Positions 1 to 10,304 are shown, counted from the first letter of the stretch. The stretch is DNA of 64,000 nucleotides from Burkholderiales bacterium (GCA_028864885.1 JAGWLR010000001.1:1-64000), one strand, 5' to 3'. The notes: generated by a model from the letters alone, not told the origin. A program made the numbers and translations.

Positions 1-47
1 TCAAAGAGGCCGCCGCACGTCTGGCCATCACGCCTGAACCCTCATAA
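1..47 (+). CDS. C-terminal tail of an IS gene, possibly istB (partial)
   Basis: The frame from base 3 reads KEAAARLAITPEPS and stops with taa at 45-47. Only 14 residues are present, so no domain can be seen. Its position just inside the end repeats of an IS21-like element suggests the ATP-binding helper IstB, which is the last gene of that family. It is truncated by the window edge. Confidence 0.3.
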   Translation, partial: KEAAARLAITPEPS

Positions 48-63
48 TCCAAGCGTCTTGCCT

Positions 64-109
64 GGGGGAATTTGGGGTGGCCACAGGTGGGGGAATTTGA
101 AGTGGCCAT
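64..109 (+). repeat. Two 21-bp direct repeats of an IS end
   Basis: Copy one at 64-84 and copy two at 89-109 share gggggaatttg and gtggcca, and differ only at two central bases and the last base. The period is 25 bp. They probably serve as transposase binding sites at the IS terminus. Confidence 0.7.
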
Positions 110-181
110 CGGGGAAGATCCGCGTCAGTCAATGAGCCTGATTTCCGGCCCATTGCAGCAGAACAGCCTGAAGAGATCTCG

Positions 182-532
182 GTGAGGAAGAAGGTTGGAT
201 TGACAAGGTCTGAAGCAGATCGCATCGAAGAAATTGCTGCAGCTGAAGGCTTTTCCTCAGCAAAATGGATCGTAGCCCTCATACGCGCTCGGCTGACAAA
301 GACGGCTCAATTTGGACAGTCTGAACTGGAGGCGTTAACTGAATCGAATCTCCGATTGCACAGGATCGGGCGCAACCTAAACCAGATCGCTAGGGCTTTG
401 AACACGTCTCTTGATGAGCGCCATTTGTACCGTGTTGAGATGATTGAGGCGCTGAGTCGGGTTATCTCCGAGCACACGAAACATGTGTCGCATCAAATTA
501 CTGCGAACATTGCGAGGTGGCGAATCAAATGA
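182..532 (+). CDS. MobC-like plasmid/ICE mobilisation protein, probably 5'-truncated
   Basis: The 116-residue product is small and basic. Its central part, IGRNLNQIARALN (about residues 61-73), is the hallmark of the MobC relaxosome accessory family. Members bind oriT with a ribbon-helix-helix-type N-terminal domain and help the relaxase nick DNA. A GTG at 182 gives the listed start. The frame is open upstream to base 101, right up to the IS end repeats, so the IS may have removed the true 5' end, and the original start may be lost. No relaxase gene follows. I therefore read it as a relic of a formerly mobilisable island. The C-terminus overlaps the next frame by ATGA. Confidence 0.6.
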   Translation: MRKKVGLTRSEADRIEEIAAAEGFSSAKWIVALIRARLTKTAQFGQSELEALTESNLRLHRIGRNLNQIARALNTSLDERHLYRVEMIEALSRVISEHTKHVSHQITANIARWRIK

Positions 533-768
533 GCGCGGTTGATGGCGCGATACATCTGGTTTTGTTGCAAGATGCATGTAGCGGCCTCGATGATGTTTTT
601 GCTGGCCGGGTGGTTGACGCCGATACCGTCTTGCTGGCGCTGCAAAGGCGCCGAGTTCAGTATGGCGCACGGTCCGAAAATGCCAATAAATTGATTTTTG
701 TGTCAAGTGGCTATGCAGAAATGCATAATCTTGATATAAATATCAAATGCAAACCCTCCAAGAGCTAG
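529..768 (+). CDS. Small hypothetical protein following mobC-like gene
   Basis: This 79-residue frame starts in an ATGA overlap with the MobC-like gene, which argues for translational coupling. I do not recognise it: it has no transmembrane segment and no obvious domain, and it lacks the start of a relaxase. Its 3' end runs through the hipB promoter/operator palindrome and overlaps the first 22 bases of hipB in another frame. The sequence becomes AT-rich after about 675, so the last third may be an accidental read-through of a gene cut short by island rearrangement. It is either a real small gene or the fused remnant of a deleted mob gene. Confidence 0.3.
   Translation: MSAVDGAIHLVLLQDACSGLDDVFAGRVVDADTVLLALQRRRVQYGARSENANKLIFVSSGYAEMHNLDINIKCKPSKS
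731..746. promoter_or_regulatory. Candidate HipB operator overlapping -10 of hipBA
   Basis: TTGATATAAATATCAA is a perfect inverted repeat with 7-bp arms and an AA centre that ends exactly at the base before the hipB ATG. The TATAAA inside it (735-740) would serve as a -10 box and would place the transcript start at or next to the ATG. No Shine-Dalgarno sequence is visible. Autorepression by a HipB-type antitoxin through such a palindrome is well known for the family; binding here is inferred. Confidence 0.5.
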
Positions 769-1001
769 GTGAAGCCGTCGCCGAGCGCCGCAAGGCGCTC
801 AACCTGCGCCAGCAGATGGTCGCGGAGCAGGCTGGTATCACCCCCGAATCCCTGTCCCGCTTCGAGCGGGGGCGCGGTGCCGAGTTCGGCGCCCGCAAGC
901 TGTTGGCCGTGCTGGCTGTGCTTGGCATGGAGCTCAACATCATCCCCACGGGCCAGGCGGGCACGCTGGACGAACTGCGCCGTGAGCGCAATCAGGCATG
1001 A
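747..1001 (+). CDS. hipB: HipB-like antitoxin, Xre/Cro-type HTH
   Basis: The 84-residue protein is almost entirely one helix-turn-helix. LRQQMVAEQAGITPESLSRFERG (about residues 20-42) has the Xre-family pattern of turn and recognition helix, and the tail MELNIIPTG resembles the beta-strand of HipB. It should neutralise and co-repress with the HipA kinase encoded next, because the stop codon overlaps the hipA start (ATGA, 998-1001). A perfect palindrome abuts its start codon and is the likely operator. Being the first gene of a string that continues into the restriction-modification genes, it may set expression of the whole block. The size fits the family (about 70-90 residues). Confidence 0.85.
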   Translation: MQTLQELGEAVAERRKALNLRQQMVAEQAGITPESLSRFERGRGAEFGARKLLAVLAVLGMELNIIPTGQAGTLDELRRERNQA

Positions 1002-2338
1002 AGCTCTCGGTCTACGTCATGGGCCGCGATGTGGCCGTGCTGGAGCAATCAGGCGACTTCAAGAGCGTCCTGAGCTACCACGCCAACACGGTGCCTGATG
1101 ACTTTGTTTCCCTCACGATGCCGGTGCGAACCGAGTCCTACGTGTGGGATGACCAATTGCCGCCCGTGCTGCAGATGAACCTGCCCGAGGGTTATCTGCT
1201 GCAAGTGCTGCAAGAGCAATTCGGCCCGCACATTGGTGCCAGCCCGATTGCCTTGCTGTCGGTCATCGGCCGCAACATGGTGGGGCGCATTCAGGTGGCT
1301 GCCACGGGCGCGGAGCTGAACCAACCGGCCAGGCCCATCGAGGTGGCGGCGCTGCTGAAGGGCGACAACTCTGAAGAGGCCTTTGCCGAGCTCGTTCGTC
1401 AGCACGCGACCAGCGGTGTGTCTGGCGTGGTGCCTAAGTTCCTGGATGAGGCCGAAGAAGCGCAGCCAGCAGGCTCGCCATTGGCAGCGCACAAGAAAGC
1501 AAGCCTGATCACGCGGCGGCACATCATCAAGGGCTCCAGCAAGCAACTGCCCTTTGTGGCCTTGAACGAACATCTGTGCATGCAAGTGGCATCAAGGGTC
1601 ATGCCCACGGCCAAAACCGAAGTGTCAGACGATGGCCAGGCCCTGGTGGTGCACCGCTTCGATGTGGATGAGCACGGTCAGCCCCACTGGGGCATGGAAG
1701 ACTTCTGTTCATTGCTGGGCCTGAGGCCTGCAGCCAAGTACGACACGACCTGGGAGCGCATTGCAAAGGCCGTGCGCGACCACGTGCCTGCCGAGCGCAG
1801 GCTTGAGACTTTCAGGCAATTGGCCATAACCTTGCTGCTGACCTATGCCCTGCGCAATGCTGATTGCCACGCCAAGAACCTGGCTCTGCTGTACACCTGC
1901 CGTGCTGACGTGCACTTATCGCCTGCGTACGACATGCTGACCACCAGCGTGTATGCAGGCTTTCAGCACAACCCACCGGGTATCGAGTTCATGGGCAAGA
2001 AGACCTGGACGCCGGGCAAGAACCTGCAGAAGTTCATTGCTGCCACGTTTGGCGTTCAGCCGAGAGAGCAGATGCAGATAGTGGAAGCGATCAGTGACGC
2101 GGTGGCCGATGTGGGCGTGCAGGTTCGTGAAGCCATGGCACAGCACGGCGGGTTCAACGACGTTGGAAAGCGCATGCTCATGGCTTGGGCAGAGGGCGTG
2201 CAGGGCTTACGTGATCAGCGCGTCTATGCGGTGGGTGACTGGCGCCCAGGTGATGCATTTGAAGGTTTCTCTCCGCCACCCAAGCAAAAAGTAGAAGTAA
2301 ACAAAATTGGCCGATCTCCCCTGCTGGGCAAGCACTGA
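998..2338 (+). CDS. hipA: HipA-like serine/threonine kinase toxin
   Basis: The product has 446 residues, close to E. coli HipA (440). Visible family features are the N-terminal subdomain (1-110), the flexible P-loop-like SGVSGVVPKFL (139-149), the catalytic segment RNADCHAKN with Asp289 and Asn293, and the metal-binding LSPAYDM with Asp312. HipA toxins phosphorylate a translation factor or aminoacyl-tRNA synthetase (GltX for E. coli HipA) and cause dormancy; the target here is unknown. All key residues look intact, so the toxin should be active unless bound by HipB. Translation is coupled to hipB by a 4-bp overlap, and the methylase gene starts 9 bp after its stop, so TA and R-M genes are probably co-transcribed. 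Confidence 0.88.
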   Translation: MKLSVYVMGRDVAVLEQSGDFKSVLSYHANTVPDDFVSLTMPVRTESYVWDDQLPPVLQMNLPEGYLLQVLQEQFGPHIGASPIALLSVIGRNMVGRIQVAATGAELNQPARPIEVAALLKGDNSEEAFAELVRQHATSGVSGVVPKFLDEAEEAQPAGSPLAAHKKASLITRRHIIKGSSKQLPFVALNEHLCMQVASRVMPTAKTEVSDDGQALVVHRFDVDEHGQPHWGMEDFCSLLGLRPAAKYDTTWERIAKAVRDHVPAERRLETFRQLAITLLLTYALRNADCHAKNLALLYTCRADVHLSPAYDMLTTSVYAGFQHNPPGIEFMGKKTWTPGKNLQKFIAATFGVQPREQMQIVEAISDAVADVGVQVREAMAQHGGFNDVGKRMLMAWAEGVQGLRDQRVYAVGDWRPGDAFEGFSPPPKQKVEVNKIGRSPLLGKH

Positions 2339-2347
2339 ATCAGAACC

Positions 2348-2995
2348 ATGAGTCTCGTCAAATCTAAACAACGGGTGGCCGACCACGGCGAAGTCTTCAC
2401 TCCGCCATGGATGGTGGAAGCCATGCTGGACCTCGTGAAGGACGAAACTGAACGCATCGACGCGCGGTTTCTGGAGCCCGCCTGCGGCAGCGGTAATTTC
2501 ATCTGCCGCATCTTGCAACGCAAGCTGGCAGCGGTAGAGCTGAAATATGGCCGATCCGACTTCGAGCGACAGAACTACGCGCTGCTGGCTCTGATGTGCA
2601 TCTACGGCATCGAGCTGCTGGCCGACAACGTGGCGGAATGCCGAGCCAATGCGCTGGAGATTTTTGCCGAGTACGCCAGGGTCATCGAAGGTGAGGACCT
2701 GTACCTTGCTGCATCGCATGTCCTGAGGTGCAACATCCTGCACGGCGACGCGCTCACCATGCGCACATGCGATGGCGTCCCTATCGCATTCGCCGAATGG
2801 GGCTACGTGGGCAAGGGCAAGTTTCAGCGGCGCGACTTTCGCCTGGATGTGCTGACCGGCTCATCGAACTTCAGCGCTGAGGGCTCTCTGTTCGGCAAGC
2901 ATGAAATCTTCACCCCCATCAAAACCTACCCGCCCATGACGGTACGTGAACTCGCATCTGCCGGCAGCGACAAGAGTCCAGAGGAGGCCCTGTGA
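2348..2995 (+). CDS. Small N6-adenine DNA methyltransferase-like protein
   Basis: The 215-residue protein begins with GEVFTPPWMVEAMLDLV (14-30), followed by the SAM-binding motif I FLEPACGSGNF (about 41-51), as in adenine-N6 methylases of the Eco57I / type I HsdM group. The catalytic (D/N)PPY motif IV is absent; the C-terminal half has no recognisable target-recognition domain. It could be a separate subunit that supplies SAM binding, a regulator, or a degenerate methylase. It sits between hipA (9-bp gap) and a second methylase that it overlaps by 4 bp (ATGA-type overlap at 2992-2995), so it belongs to the same operon. It is about half the normal length for a monofunctional N6 methylase. Confidence 0.75.
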   Translation: MSLVKSKQRVADHGEVFTPPWMVEAMLDLVKDETERIDARFLEPACGSGNFICRILQRKLAAVELKYGRSDFERQNYALLALMCIYGIELLADNVAECRANALEIFAEYARVIEGEDLYLAASHVLRCNILHGDALTMRTCDGVPIAFAEWGYVGKGKFQRRDFRLDVLTGSSNFSAEGSLFGKHEIFTPIKTYPPMTVRELASAGSDKSPEEAL

Positions 2996-4591
2996 GCGAA
3001 AAAGTCAGTTTCACCCTGCGTGGGCGCAACCCCGATGTTCTGACCTGCATCGCAAACCTGTCGAACGACGAAGTCTTCACCCCGCCCGAGTTGGCCAACC
3101 GCATGCTCGACTTGCTGGCTCAGGGTTGGGCGGACGACCATGGCGGCGCCAACATCTGGCAGAACCAGACGGTCAAGTTTCTCGACCCCTTCACCAAGTC
3201 AGGCGTGTTTCTGCGTGAAATCACCAGCCGCCTCGTTCAGGGCTTGGCCGAGCAGATTCCTGACCTGCAACAGCGGGTCGATCACATCCTGACAAAGCAA
3301 GTGTTTGGCATCGCCATCACCCGGCTGACCAGCCTCCTGGCGCGCCGAAGCCTGTACTGTTCCAAGCAAGCCAATGGTCCGCATTCGGTGACCAAACAGC
3401 TCGCCGACGAAGCGGGGAACATCTGGTTTGAGCGCACGGAACACACCTGGGTGCAGGGCAAGTGCAGCTATTGCGGCGCTAGTCGAGCCGCGCTGGACCG
3501 GGGCGCCGGCTTGGAAACCCATGCCTACGCCTTCATCCACACCCACGATATCAAGACTCGCATGGCCGAGTTGTTTGGAGACGATATGCAATTCGATGTG
3601 ATTATCGGCAACCCCCCTTACCAGCTGAGCGACGGCGGCCATGGCGCGAGCGCCGCGCCGATCTACCAGTTGTTTGTAGAAAACGCTCTCGACCTAGAGC
3701 CGCACTACGCCGTCTTCGTCACGCCGTCGCGATGGATGGCGGGTGGCAAAGGACTAGACGCCTTTCGCGCGCGCATGCTGGCTGACAAGCGGATGCGCAA
3801 TATCGTCGACTATCCCAAGCTGTACGAGGGATTCCCAGGCGTGAAGATTCGGGGGGGCATTTCGTATTTCATGTGGGATCGCAACCATAACGGATCATGT
3901 TTAGTGCAAACCATTTGGGATGGACAACCAACAGGCCCAGCCGTTGCTCGACATCTTGACCGGTACGACATCCTTGTTCGACGCAATGAAGCCGTCCCTA
4001 TCTTGGAGAAGGTTCTAGCTCTACGCGAGCCCAGCTTTGACAGCCAAGTGTCCAGCGGCAAACCGTTCGGATTTCGTACCTTCTTCCACGGCCAAGCCGA
4101 CGCACAAAAGATCGCCGATCCTGTCAAGTTGTATGGCTCACGCAAGGTAACTTGGATTGAACGGGCAGATGTAGTCGTCAACCCCGCATGGGTGGATGAG
4201 TGGAAAGTGCTGATGACTGCAGTACAAGGCACCAGCGCTGCTGTTGAGACGAAATTTTTGAGCAAACCGATCCTTGCCGAGCCAGGATCGGCATGCACTG
4301 AGACCTACCTCGTCGCCGGACACTTCAAAGACAAAGAGCGGGCCGTCAACTGCGCAAACTTCCTCCGAACCCGCTTCGTTCGATTTCTGGTTTCGCTGCG
4401 GAAAGCCACCCAGCACGCGACCCGTGACGTTTACGCCTTCGTGCCTGGAGTACCTCTCGACCAAGAATGGACAGACGAGAAGCTCTACAAGCGCTATGGA
4501 CTGACTGAGGAAGAGATCGCCTTCATTGAATCGCAAGTCGCTGAACACGACGCCGCTCTCTTTGACGATGCCGTGGTTGACGAGGCTGACG

Positions 4592-4599
<8 letters not shown>
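2992..4599 (+). CDS. Eco57I-type adenine-N6 DNA methyltransferase of an R-M system
   Basis: The 535-residue product carries NDEVFTPPELANRMLDLL near the N-terminus, a variant motif I (FLDPFTKSGVFLREI, about 63-77) and a clear catalytic motif IV FDVIIGNPPYQL around residues 200-211. Between them is CSYCGA followed by ETHAYAFIH, a probable small metal-binding or structural insertion. The rest resembles the target-recognition half of Eco57I-like enzymes (FVTPSRWMAGG; ISYFMW). It should methylate adenine in the recognition site. The start is GTG at 2992, overlapping the small methylase. Its own 3' end overlaps the helicase start by 8 bp. Motif I has Lys-Ser in place of the usual Cys/Ala-Gly-Ser, which may be a family variant rather than damage. 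Confidence 0.8.
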
Positions 4600-7153
<2,554 letters not shown>

Positions 7154-7445
7154 CTTTGCGAACTAACATCGGATAAGACGATGGCCGGATTTCATCGCGA
7201 TTCAGTTTGAAACTGCACGCAGTTGTACATATACGCTAGTCACGTCTATCGAGTTCAATGTTCGTGCATTGGAGGATGCGGACAAAGCCATACCTGAGCC
7301 GAAGAAGTGAATGGCAGACGGCTGCGGGCATAAGCCAATCGCCAAGGCTTGCATCACCAGCGTAATTGATGTCGGGCGAGGTTGATACAGGTTGGTTACG
7401 AGCCACTGATAAAGTTCCTACCAGAAAATAAACAGGGATAAAGCG
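7154..7445. other. Intergenic stretch between R-M block and PAAR cassette
   Basis: No convincing gene is present. A frame open from 7167 to 7310 (48 codons, ending in RALEDADKAIPEPKK and tga) has no good start codon and may be the tail of a deleted gene. No tRNA or clear terminator is seen. The promoter of the PAAR gene should lie here, and its ribosome-binding site (gggat, 7435-7439) is only moderate. The composition is less GC-rich than the flanks. Confidence 0.4.
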
Positions 7446-8006
7446 ATGTCTAGACCATTCATCGTGCTGGGAGACCAGACCGATCACGGCGGCGTTGTCA
7501 TTGAGGCGTCGGTGATGACCGACACACACGGCAAAGGCATAGCTCGTGTTGGTGACCAAGTAACCTGCCCAAAGCGGAACCATGGCACCACGGTGATCGT
7601 GACTGGCGATCCAACCATGATCATTGACGGCAAGGCAGCAGCCAGGCACGGCGACAAGTGCGCTTGCGGGGCTACCTTAATTTCAAGCCAATTTCTGTCG
7701 GGTGTCAGCGAAGGTGGCAGCGCACATGCAGGGCTGCGCGCTGCCAGCAATGAGGCCGCCCAAGGCACCTCGTACGCTGCCAGCCATGGAGAAGGCGTAG
7801 CTCAATCTTCTGACGATCATTTGGAGCAGTTCTTCGTCGTGCTGGATGGTCAAGGGCAGCCGGCGGCTGGCTTCTCCTACCGGCTGGACGACGGCGATGC
7901 CAAGTTGCACGAGGCTTCTATCGATTCAGCCGGGGCTACAAAAGCGTTTCCGATGAATGCCAATCCGAAGGCCACATTCTGGCTGCCGATGGGGGCGAGG
8001 CGATGA
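7446..8006 (+). CDS. PAAR-domain spike protein with C-terminal extension
   Basis: Residues 1-82 form a PAAR repeat module: regularly spaced glycines, GIARVGDQVTCPK, HGTTVIVTGDP, GKAAARHGDKCACG, with the Cys and His positions that bind the metal at the tip. PAAR proteins cap the VgrG spike of the type VI secretion system and carry effectors. The 186-residue chain continues with a small, glycine-rich linker and a short beta-rich domain (about 128-180: FVVLDGQGQPAAGFSYRL) similar in style to the transthyretin-like extensions of PAAR adaptors. Its stop overlaps the next start by 4 bp, so the cargo is probably the downstream protein. No VgrG, Hcp or other T6SS core gene lies in this window. Confidence 0.82.
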   Translation: MSRPFIVLGDQTDHGGVVIEASVMTDTHGKGIARVGDQVTCPKRNHGTTVIVTGDPTMIIDGKAAARHGDKCACGATLISSQFLSGVSEGGSAHAGLRAASNEAAQGTSYAASHGEGVAQSSDDHLEQFFVVLDGQGQPAAGFSYRLDDGDAKLHEASIDSAGATKAFPMNANPKATFWLPMGARR

Positions 8007-8653
8007 GCGATACAGCGGTGAATGATTTGACTGCAACAGTCACGGGTGACATCGATGGCGATACGCGTCTTCTCGCTGCCATTGCCTATGGCGAAGGCTC
8101 CACAGACGATGTTGAAACAGAGATCGCAGGTATTGCGCATGCAGTTGTCAATCGCGCGAAAGCTTGGGGCAACAGGACAGTCTCAGAGGTGATCCGTGAT
8201 GATCCCAACTACAGTTATGCGACAAATGGCAAGAGCGAGCGCTTTAACCTGCTGAAGGCGTCCAGCTTGGATGCCATCAACAAATCCAAGGGCATGCGCT
8301 TGGCCATCAACGCCGCACGGCAAGCGCTGGCGGGGCAAGGTGACGACCCGTCCAATGGCGCATATTGGTGGGATGGCATTGACCTCAAAGACAAGAAGTC
8401 AGTCAACCCCCGTATCGCATATGGCTTCAAGTACGGCGATGCATCCCACAACATCTTTGGCATGCCGCCGATCCTGAAGCCGCAAGTGATTTACTGGCAA
8501 GTGCGCAACAAGAAGACCGGGCAGATCGAAAACTCCAAAGAGCGTGGGCGCTTCGATTGCATCTACGTGTCCAAGGCTGCGCATGGCAAGACCATTTTCT
8601 GGCGCTATAACCCCGACTACGTGAAGGCCAGCGGCGCAAAGGAGTACAAATGA
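8003..8653 (+). CDS. Putative T6SS effector, SleB/lysozyme-like cell-wall hydrolase
   Basis: The 216-residue protein has no signal peptide. Residues 23-60 (LLAAIAYGEGSTDDVETEIAG, then IAHAVVNRAKAWG) match the pattern of SleB-type cell-wall hydrolases, in which the Glu of the YGE segment is catalytic and an alpha-helix with VxNR follows. GAYWWDGIDL later in the chain fits the same fold. It would cleave peptidoglycan glycan strands in the periplasm of a rival cell. The evidence for an effector role is the location: it is locked between a PAAR gene and an exported immunity-like protein with ATGA overlaps on both sides. It could alternatively be an endolysin-like phage relic. Confidence 0.6.
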   Translation: MSDTAVNDLTATVTGDIDGDTRLLAAIAYGEGSTDDVETEIAGIAHAVVNRAKAWGNRTVSEVIRDDPNYSYATNGKSERFNLLKASSLDAINKSKGMRLAINAARQALAGQGDDPSNGAYWWDGIDLKDKKSVNPRIAYGFKYGDASHNIFGMPPILKPQVIYWQVRNKKTGQIENSKERGRFDCIYVSKAAHGKTIFWRYNPDYVKASGAKEYK

Positions 8654-9576
8654 AAGCACAGCTTTCCTTTGGGGCATTGCTGACCCTGCCGGTGTTGGCA
8701 TTGGCAGGGGAGCAAATGGATAGCAGCGCTTTCTATGACGCGGCTCCTGGTCAGGTGTTTCGTGGCGTCGAAGCTCAAGCTTTGACGGTTGGCACGTTGG
8801 AGGGCGACGAGACGCCATACCTAACCGCGCATGGCACGGTATCGGGCAAGGCGCTCTACCTCGAATTGCATGGGGCTTCGTTGCGGCTTCAGATAGGGCG
8901 ACGAACTTTTCAGCGCCAACTGGAACGGGCATATCGTCCAGCAGGCACACGTGTTGCGGAGCTGGACAGCCGAGGCACATCCCTCTATATCAAGAGCGAT
9001 GTTCAGGCGCACAACAGCACGCTGTGCTTGGAGTCCTTGCCAGCCTTTGCCAGCGGCAGCACGTTCAACAAGAGCGTGTTTGTCATTTTGGACTCCGCCA
9101 AGTCACCGAGGGTGTACCAGTTGCCTCCGTTGTTCGCATCATGCCGGGCATTGGTTGCGCGGCAGAGTGGGGCATTCGAGGTGCCAATATGGAGTCCGTT
9201 GACTGAGCCTTCGCGTGGCTATCAGATCACGTATTTCCGGTTAGACAAGTCAGGCCTTGTGGCGACGAAACGCAGACTGAAGGCTGAGGTCTCGGAGTCT
9301 GCCTCTGATCAATTCACGTTCACTGAGCAGGCGCCCGATGCCCCGCCGGCTAAACCAGATTTTGCCTCGCAAACAATTGAGCGTGGCGAAAGTTGCCTTC
9401 ATCTTTCAGGCGAGTTTGGCGGCGACCGTTCGGCGAGGGACAAGGAACTGACGGCGGAAATGACGCGACTGAGCTGTGGCACTGTCGTCAAGTCACTGAA
9501 GAGATTGAAGTCAACCTTGCCCAAAGATTCCAGGCAGTTGACGGAAGTGAACGAGTTGCTCAAGGCATTCGAGTAG
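8650..9576 (+). CDS. Exported protein, candidate immunity protein for the PAAR-linked effector
   Basis: The 308-residue product begins with a Sec signal peptide (MKAQLSFGALLTLPVLALAG; cleavage near residue 19). The mature part has no domain I recognise. It contains a few cysteines (SQTIERGESCLHLSG, TRLSCGTVV) that could form disulfides. A periplasmic protein directly after a peptidoglycan-targeting effector, translationally coupled to it, is the usual arrangement for type VI immunity proteins. The size is larger than most immunity proteins (100-200 residues), so a two-domain form or an unrelated role remains possible. Confidence 0.5.
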   Translation: MKAQLSFGALLTLPVLALAGEQMDSSAFYDAAPGQVFRGVEAQALTVGTLEGDETPYLTAHGTVSGKALYLELHGASLRLQIGRRTFQRQLERAYRPAGTRVAELDSRGTSLYIKSDVQAHNSTLCLESLPAFASGSTFNKSVFVILDSAKSPRVYQLPPLFASCRALVARQSGAFEVPIWSPLTEPSRGYQITYFRLDKSGLVATKRRLKAEVSESASDQFTFTEQAPDAPPAKPDFASQTIERGESCLHLSGEFGGDRSARDKELTAEMTRLSCGTVVKSLKRLKSTLPKDSRQLTEVNELLKAFE

Positions 9577-9752
9577 GACGGGGCTCAGTACAGCCCGGTA
9601 CAGTGCCTTTTCAGGTACACCAGCGGTACAGCCATCAGCTTTGACCGATTTCTGAAAAATTCGCTAAGTTACTGTCACCAAAGTACTTTTAGCTTTTCTA
9701 GGTTACGGTTGCTTCCGGTACACTTTGCTAGGTAATCACCATTGCCCGCCAA
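9577..9752. repeat. GGTACA hexamer cluster before the tRNA-fragment att site
   Basis: GGTACA occurs at 9597, 9614, 9625 and 9717, with an AGTACA at 9587, and once more outside the fragment at 9830. Clusters like this beside an att core are the form taken by arm-type integrase or excisionase sites. Otherwise this 176-bp stretch has no gene. Confidence 0.45.
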
Positions 9753-9797
9753 CTCATAATCCTTTGGTCGTTGGTTCAAGTCCAACACGGCCTACCA
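9753..9797 (+). other. 3' fragment of a tRNA-Met-like gene: island attachment repeat
   Basis: Bases 9753-9797 carry the anticodon loop CTCATAA, the 3' strand of the anticodon stem, the variable loop, a perfect T-arm (stem GTTGG 9770-9774, loop, stem CCAAC 9782-9786), the 3' acceptor strand and encoded CCA. Upstream bases do not complete the anticodon stem (a complement of tcctt is missing), so this is not a functional tRNA. Tyrosine integrases insert islands into the 3' part of tRNA genes and leave such a copy at the far end. The CAT anticodon fits elongator Met, or Ile with a modified C. Confidence 0.75.
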
Positions 9798-9921
9798 ATC
9801 ATCGCCTTGCAGGGCCTTGGTCGGATCGCGGTACATTTTTCTTTACACGCCAAAACTTTCCCGCCTGGGTTGATTCTGCTAAGGTCGTTCCGTGTCCATA
9901 CAGCAATGAGATGGAATGATC

Positions 9922-10209
9922 ATGGATCAGATAGCCAAGTTGGTTGAACAGCGAATCCGCGAATCCGAGTTGCAACTCAAGCATGTGGATGACCTGATGG
10001 GCAAGGCCAGTGTGCCAATGGGGGCAAACTTGTCCGACCTGAAAGCGCGTCGCGATCAGGCTGCCAAGCAGTTGGAGGCAGTTCGCAGCCAGGACCACAC
10101 CGCGCGCGACATCTCTCACGCCGAGGGCGTCAAGGGTGTGCTCGAAACGATTGGTCTGGAGCTGGAGAAAGCCCTGCTGGCGGTTTTCGAGAAAGACAAA
10201 CGTCACTGA
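9922..10209 (+). CDS. Small hypothetical helical protein
   Basis: The product has 95 residues, is highly charged and almost all helical, with heptad-like spacing (QIAKLVEQRIRESELQLKHV; LKARRDQAAKQLEAVRSQ), so a coiled coil or helical bundle is likely. No signal or membrane segment is seen. I chose ATG 9922, with purine-rich gagatgga about 8 bases upstream, over ATG 9916, which touches that sequence. It is the first chromosomal gene beyond the tRNA fragment. I do not recognise the family. Confidence 0.55.
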   Translation: MDQIAKLVEQRIRESELQLKHVDDLMGKASVPMGANLSDLKARRDQAAKQLEAVRSQDHTARDISHAEGVKGVLETIGLELEKALLAVFEKDKRH

Positions 10210-10223
10210 TCTTTCTCAATTCG

Positions 10224-10304
10224 CGACAAAGTCCGGATTGCGACCGCCTACGCGCAGGGGTATAAGGAAAATTCGCGCTGGCAGTTTTCCTGCGGGCTTT
10301 GTCG
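10224..10304 (+). other. Nested inverted repeats, possible structured leader RNA
   Basis: The outer arms CGACAAAGTCCG (10224-10235) and CGGGCTTTGTCG (10293-10304) pair over 12 bp with one G-U. Inside, GGAAAA (10266-10271) pairs with TTTTCC (10285-10290), and CGCAGG (10253-10258) can instead pair with CCTGCG (10289-10294), so two mutually exclusive forms exist. The element ends 27 bases before the start of the next gene and may control it. I match it to no known riboswitch. Confidence 0.35.

Larger units (their letters stand above)
1..131 (+). mobile_element. Right end of an IS21-like insertion sequence (partial)
   Basis: The first 47 bases end an open frame, and two near-identical direct repeats follow at 64-109. 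Tandem end repeats of the form gggggaattt-n-gtggcca downstream of the last gene are typical of IS21-family ends. The exact IS boundary is not visible; it should fall between about 110 and 135, because the frame of the next gene is open back to base 101. The rest of the element lies left of the window. The family assignment comes from repeat style alone. Confidence 0.55.

Noticed and set aside
9740-9797. Functional tRNA-Met gene
   Set aside because: The 5' half is absent and the bases before CTCATAA cannot pair with the 3' anticodon strand.
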